From positions 1-64,000 of the forward strand of contig JAJFVA010000020.1 in NCBI GenBank assembly GCA_021371995.1: a stretch of 64,000 nt of DNA. Reading direction: 5' to 3'. The DNA is from Methanoregulaceae archaeon. Its GTDB lineage: Archaea; Halobacteriota; Methanomicrobia; Methanomicrobiales; Methanospirillaceae. The notes under the pieces are model-generated. The model worked only from the letters and a program-made list of their open reading frames with translations. It did not search any database and was not told where the DNA came from. A program made the translations under genes and the position numbers. Shown here in pieces: positions 60,523 to 64,000 of the stretch (within the stretch, counting starts at the first letter, position 1; the number at the start of each line of letters is the position of its first letter).

Positions 60523-60867
60523 ATGTTCTGGAACCTTCCTTATGTGGCCGTGGTGCTCCTGACCGTGATAGGGCTTGCCACCATCCTCCTGAAAAGGAAT
60601 CTCATCAAGATATTCTTCGGAGTAGGCATCCTCACTTCCGCAGTAAATCTTTTCATCATCGCACTTGGATACCGGGAGGGGGGGATTGCCCCGATCTATA
60701 CCTATGCAGCTTCGGAAAATATGGTGATGGCGACCCCCCAGGCACTTACCCTTACATCGATTGTAATCGGGGTTGCAACAACGGCACTGATGCTCTCGTT
60801 TGCTGTCATTATCTACAAGACGTACGGAACCGTGAATGTTGACGAGATCAGGGAGCTGAAGGAATGA
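60523..60867 (+). CDS. mbhG: Mbh subunit G (MrpC/NuoK-like)
   Basis: A 114-residue protein with three transmembrane helices, homologous to MrpC and NuoK. TILLKRNLIKIFFGVGILTSAVNLFIIALGYR contains the helix-2 region. PQALTLTSIVIGVATTALMLSF matches the MrpC/NuoK signature around helix 3. It lies in the ion-conducting arm, 2 bases after mbhF and overlapping mbhH by 4. Confidence 0.94.
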   Translation: MFWNLPYVAVVLLTVIGLATILLKRNLIKIFFGVGILTSAVNLFIIALGYREGGIAPIYTYAASENMVMATPQALTLTSIVIGVATTALMLSFAVIIYKTYGTVNVDEIRELKE

Positions 60868-62438
60868 TTCCTGGATTTATTGCCACCAATGCTCCGGCAC
60901 TGCTTATTGCCGTGCCGCTTCTTGGCGCTTTTCTCTCTCCCGTAATCGGCATAATTTCGAGGGATGCCAGGGCACTCTGGGTGCTTGCCATAATCACACT
61001 GACTGCCATTATCGGTTATTTTGTTGCATTTCTCGTCTATACCGAAGGCACTGTGCTGTACGTATTTGGAGCTGCTGAAACCGCTCTCACCGTTCCCCCC
61101 GATTCGGGAGGCATTCCCATCCGAATCATCTTCGCTATCGATGCTATGAGCGCCCTGATGGTGATCATAGCGGTGACGGTGGGTTTTGCCGTTATCCTTT
61201 ACTCTCTCTCGAGTGATTCACGAAGGTCAGGACTCGAGGCATACTACACGATATTCCTCCTTATGATCGGCGCAGTGCTCGGGATGGTATCAACAGGGGA
61301 TCTCTTCAATTTCTTCGTGTTCCTTGAGATCTCCTCACTGGCTTCTGCAGGGCTTGTGGCATATAAAGTGGAGAGAGGCCTTGCGGTCGAAGCGGGTCTC
61401 AAATACCTGCTGGTGAGTACCATCGGGGGCATATTCTTCCTTTTCGCTATCGGTATCCTGTACGGCCAGTATAATGCACTGAACATCGCAATGCTTGCTG
61501 AAGTAATCCAGTGGACCCCGCTCGACAAACTTGCTCTCGTTCTGATTATCGCCGCTCTCGCTGCAAAGTGCGGGGCGGTACCGATGCACTTCTGGACACC
61601 TGATGCCTATTCCATGGCACCATCTGCCGTGACAGCAATGCTGGTTGTGGCAAGCCAGGCAAGCCTTTATGGGCTGTTCCGGATTTGTTTCACCCTTTAT
61701 GGAATGACACTCTCATATGTTACAATCGGCTGGGTGATCATCATCCTCGGATTGCTCTCGATGATTGTTGGTGTCACAATGGCCATACCGCAGAAGGATA
61801 TCAAGCGGCTGATGGCCTACCATGCTGTCTCCCAGACCGGATACATGCTTCTAGGGGTCGGTGTCGGGCTCGCGGTCCTCGGTGACCAGGCACTGCTCAG
61901 TTCCTACGGGACGACCGCAATGGAAGGGGGAATCTTCCACATCTTCAACCATGCAATGTATAAGGGTCTCCTCTTCCTGACTGCAGGAGCTATCATTTAC
62001 CAGGTCGGGACAAGTGACCTGAACAGGATGGGCGGTCTCGGGCACAAAATGAAATGGACGATGATCTTCTTTATTATCGGGGCCCTCGCCATTGCCGGGA
62101 TCCCACCCTTTAATGGTTTTGCATCGAAATTCCTGATATACGAGTCTGTGTTCGCCTTCAGCCCCATCCTCTCGATCATTGCAATGGTGGTAAGTATCCT
62201 TACTCTGGCCTCGTTTGTTAAGGTATTCCATTCAGTCTTCATGGGCCCACCACTTCCGGAACATGAAAACGTGAAGGAAGCGCCGCACACGATGCTGATC
62301 GGGATGACAATCCTTGCTGCACTCGTGATAATATCCGGCATCTTTCCGGAGTTCTTTATACAGAACCTGATTGCCCCTGCCGCCAATGCACTCATTGACC
62401 AGGCCGGCTATATCGCCACAGTGCTGGGAGGTGCATGA
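60864..62438 (+). CDS. mbhH: Mbh subunit H (MrpD/NuoN-like antiporter)
   Basis: A 524-residue antiporter-like subunit with about 14 transmembrane segments, the largest of the membrane arm. LLVSTIGGIFFLFAIGILYG and PDAYSMAPSAVTAMLVVASQAS (central Lys/His helix region) show the MrpD/NuoN family. It carries the ion exchange that couples hydrogen evolution to a sodium or proton gradient. It overlaps mbhG and mbhI by 4 bases. Confidence 0.96.
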   Translation: MIPGFIATNAPALLIAVPLLGAFLSPVIGIISRDARALWVLAIITLTAIIGYFVAFLVYTEGTVLYVFGAAETALTVPPDSGGIPIRIIFAIDAMSALMVIIAVTVGFAVILYSLSSDSRRSGLEAYYTIFLLMIGAVLGMVSTGDLFNFFVFLEISSLASAGLVAYKVERGLAVEAGLKYLLVSTIGGIFFLFAIGILYGQYNALNIAMLAEVIQWTPLDKLALVLIIAALAAKCGAVPMHFWTPDAYSMAPSAVTAMLVVASQASLYGLFRICFTLYGMTLSYVTIGWVIIILGLLSMIVGVTMAIPQKDIKRLMAYHAVSQTGYMLLGVGVGLAVLGDQALLSSYGTTAMEGGIFHIFNHAMYKGLLFLTAGAIIYQVGTSDLNRMGGLGHKMKWTMIFFIIGALAIAGIPPFNGFASKFLIYESVFAFSPILSIIAMVVSILTLASFVKVFHSVFMGPPLPEHENVKEAPHTMLIGMTILAALVIISGIFPEFFIQNLIAPAANALIDQAGYIATVLGGA

Positions 62439-62785
62439 TCATGGCATTACCAACCGTCCTCTCCAGCGGATACGGATTATGGGACCCGATCCTGTGGGTA
62501 ATCGCCTTTATCATCGGCATTGTCATCGCCTGGATGCTTTGGAAGTCCGGTGTCTCCTCATACAAGAAGGGATCCGAGCAGGGCCGGCCCTACCTTTCCG
62601 GAAATGCCGAACCAGCCAAAGGGGAGGTTCATATCCGGGCAAGTAACCTCTACTGGGGCTTTACAGAGGGAATAAAAGGATACTACCAGCGGGTCGTTCC
62701 GCTGCATACCGGGATTGCGACAGATTACCTTCTCTGGATATTCTGGGTCACAGGCATCCTCCTCATCATCGTGATGGTGGTCTGA
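62435..62785 (+). CDS. mbhI: Mbh subunit I
   Basis: A 116-residue small subunit with an N-terminal (about 18-38) and a C-terminal (about 96-115) hydrophobic segment. The soluble stretch between them includes SSYKKGSEQGRPYLSGNA and LYWGFTEGIKGYYQRVVPLHTG. In Pyrococcus Mbh this subunit bridges the antiporter-like and hydrogenase modules. It lies at exactly the expected point in the operon. Confidence 0.88.
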   Translation: MIMALPTVLSSGYGLWDPILWVIAFIIGIVIAWMLWKSGVSSYKKGSEQGRPYLSGNAEPAKGEVHIRASNLYWGFTEGIKGYYQRVVPLHTGIATDYLLWIFWVTGILLIIVMVV

Positions 62786-62786
62786 A

Positions 62787-63218
62787 ATGAAGATACCCCG
62801 ATCATTCAACCGGTCACTCTGGGTCTTCCACCTGAATACAGGGTCCTGTAACGGGTGCGAGATCGAAATAGTAGCTACGATAACGCCACGTTATGATCCG
62901 GAACGGTTCGGGATGCGTCTTGTCGGATCACCAAAGCATGCCGATGTGCTTCTTGTCACCGGTCCGGTCACAAAGAAGATGGCTCCGCGGGCACGAAGGG
63001 TGTACGAGCAGATGGCGAATCCGAAAGTGGTGATGTGCATCGGCACCTGCGGCCAGTCCGGCGGTGTCTTCTATGACTCTTACAACCTTGACGGACCGAT
63101 CGACCAGGTGCTTCCTGTCGATGTTTATGTACCGGGATGCCCGCCCCGCCCCGAGGCAATCATTTACGGGGTAGTAAAGGCGCTTGAAAAACTGGAACGC
63201 CTGGAGGCGGAACAATGA
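62787..63218 (+). CDS. mbhJ: Mbh subunit J ([NiFe]-hydrogenase small subunit)
   Basis: A 143-residue small subunit, homologous to NuoB. It carries the proximal [4Fe-4S] cluster with ligands Cys-21 and Cys-24 in SCNGCE, Cys-88 in GTCGQ and Cys-118 in GCPPRP; Cys-84 is extra. It passes electrons from the ferredoxin-side clusters to the Ni-Fe site in MbhL. It overlaps mbhK by 4 bases. Confidence 0.95.
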   Translation: MKIPRSFNRSLWVFHLNTGSCNGCEIEIVATITPRYDPERFGMRLVGSPKHADVLLVTGPVTKKMAPRARRVYEQMANPKVVMCIGTCGQSGGVFYDSYNLDGPIDQVLPVDVYVPGCPPRPEAIIYGVVKALEKLERLEAEQ

Positions 63219-63832
63219 ACGCAACACCCCATCTCATCCCCCAGCAGGTCATCGATCGCTTCAAGGAAAAATTCGGCAACGGGATAAGGGACGCAAAAGT
63301 TACGGAACGGGGCGAAGGAACCAAAAAGGTAAAGGCATACAACATCTGGATCAGAGTCGACCGTGAACTGTTCAGGCCTGCAATACAGGAACTAATCGGG
63401 ATACGGTTCCCCCACCTTGCGGTTATCGCGGGCAATGACCTCGGGAGCGAGATCGAGCTTCTCTACATCTTCTCGGTCTTCTACGGACAGAAATTTGGTG
63501 AGTATATGGTTACTATAGGAGTCCGGCTGCCAAAGAGCGATCTCACAATCCCCACTATCACCGACCTGATTCCGGGAGCCCTCTTTTCAGAGCGGGAGAA
63601 ACAGGAATTCTTCGGAATCACCGTGATAGATATCCCTGACGGGAGGAGACTCTTCCTTCCCGAAGACTTCCCGCAGGGGGTCTACCCCTGGAGAAAAGAT
63701 GAGACAGGGGTCCCTCCGGAGATGATCAAGAATCTCTGGGAAGTGGATCGGCCATCAGATCGTCCGGCACCACCAGTCCCTGAAAAGACACCAGTTGCAG
63801 AAGAGAAGAAGGATGGTGGGGGATCCCAATGA
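63215..63832 (+). CDS. mbhK: Mbh subunit K (NuoC-like)
   Basis: A 205-residue homologue of the NuoC/30 kDa subunit. VRLPKSDLTIPTITDLIPGALFSEREKQEFFGI is the core signature (about 107-139), and DGRRLFLPEDFPQGVYPWRKDE is typical. The C-terminal ~30 residues are a charged, low-complexity tail. It is an accessory part of the hydrogenase module and overlaps mbhL by 4 bases. Confidence 0.94.
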   Translation: MNATPHLIPQQVIDRFKEKFGNGIRDAKVTERGEGTKKVKAYNIWIRVDRELFRPAIQELIGIRFPHLAVIAGNDLGSEIELLYIFSVFYGQKFGEYMVTIGVRLPKSDLTIPTITDLIPGALFSEREKQEFFGITVIDIPDGRRLFLPEDFPQGVYPWRKDETGVPPEMIKNLWEVDRPSDRPAPPVPEKTPVAEEKKDGGGSQ

Positions 63833-64000
63833 GTGCTGAAAAGACTAAAAAAACAGTCCCCTACACGGTCCCGATCGGACCGGTTCACCCGGCTCTTAAG
63901 GAACCGGTGATGTTCACTTTCGGGATGGAGGGCGAGATCGTCCGGACCGTGGACTTTGCCCCTGGCCAGACTCACCGGGGTATTGAGTGGATGGGGATGA
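63829..64000 (+). CDS. mbhL: Mbh subunit L ([NiFe]-hydrogenase large subunit, N-terminal part)
   Basis: The first ~57 residues of the catalytic subunit. The VPIGPVHPALKEPVMFTFGMEGEIV and PGQTHRGIEWMGM segments match NuoD/[NiFe] large subunits; the HRGIEW region is conserved throughout. The CxxC pairs that would prove a Ni-Fe site lie beyond the window edge. They would also distinguish Mbh from the related Mbx/Mbs sulfur-reducing complexes. The order A to L is exactly that of mbh. Confidence 0.9.
   Translation, partial: MSAEKTKKTVPYTVPIGPVHPALKEPVMFTFGMEGEIVRTVDFAPGQTHRGIEWMGM

Noticed and set aside
1-64000. CRISPR arrays, insertion sequences or prophage
   Set aside because: I saw no spaced direct repeats of CRISPR type, transposase or integrase motifs, or phage structural genes on either strand.

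Overview
The window is a gene-dense stretch of an archaeal chromosome, almost certainly a methanogen and most likely a member of the Methanomicrobiales (Methanoregulaceae-like). The evidence is archaeal translation machinery (L21e, L31e, L39e, LX, S19e, aIF-6, Pus10, TrmY, Trm56, TFE, RpoF), methanogen-specific genes (mfnB for methanofuran, methanogenesis marker 8, UPF0280, the DUF39/NIL-ferredoxin homocysteine pair) and an Mbh-type energy-converting hydrogenase in full gene order. This is core chromosome: I see no insertion sequence, prophage, CRISPR array or integrase.

Layout. (1) 1-9932, minus strand: a 16-gene information-processing convoy running from rps19e down to ksgA (ribosomal proteins, aIF-6, prefoldin alpha, both SRP GTPases, the consecutive tRNA-54 enzymes TrmY and Pus10, RpoF, KsgA), preceded by a small RNase P/YhbY pair. 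(2) 10044-17933: purN with a CNNM/CorC transporter, a TIM-barrel sugar-phosphate isomerase-like gene, bacterial-type exonuclease VII (xseAB), small conserved archaeal genes, a thioredoxin and a membrane-anchored protein, a small heat-shock protein and a CBS-ParB fusion. (3) 18004-30964: a nucleotide-sugar transferase, unknown membrane proteins, YchF, DUF92, valS convergent with tmk, a HisA-like gene divergent from mfnB, and guaB. (4) 31210-41933: an MFS exporter, a regulator with an Hsp20-like partner, an anaerobic ribonucleotide reductase with a glutaredoxin, the thpR-cca tRNA 3'-end operon, two surface proteins and marker 8. (5) 42091-58044: tRNA-Leu(GAG), an ACT regulator, a five-gene operon (wHTH, trm56, ATP-grasp, tfe, HD), UPF0280, a 2H-phosphoesterase/metallophosphoesterase fusion, the homocysteine pair, Nif3, SWIM, alaS with a membrane-tethered regulator, a surface protein, and a Zn-ribbon/PUA/PAPS-reductase-like gene with hisH. 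(6) 58361 to the end: mbhA to mbhL, cut by the window edge. This is a Mrp-like Na+/H+ antiporter module followed by the [NiFe] hydrogenase module.

How the genes work together. Much of the window serves RNA maturation and translation. Pus10 and TrmY act successively on tRNA position 54, Trm56 on C56, and CCA rebuilds the 3' end that the one tRNA gene here does not encode. ThpR and the 2H-phosphatase fusion probably process RNA ends. Energy metabolism is represented by Mbh, which couples ferredoxin oxidation, H2 and an ion gradient. Sulfur and cofactor metabolism is represented by DUF39/NIL, mfnB and possibly the HisA-like protein.

Points most worth a second look are: an NrdD homologue whose C-terminus lacks both the zinc-finger and the glycyl-radical motif; the 2H-phosphoesterase/metallophosphoesterase fusion; a thpR-cca leader with two mutually exclusive hairpins that resembles a second intergenic element 3.7 kb away; and an unassigned ATP-grasp gene locked by overlaps between tRNA methylation and transcription-factor genes. 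Gene starts were adjusted where motif content, leaderless promoters or Shine-Dalgarno sequences argued for it. All family calls come from reading sequence, with no database search.
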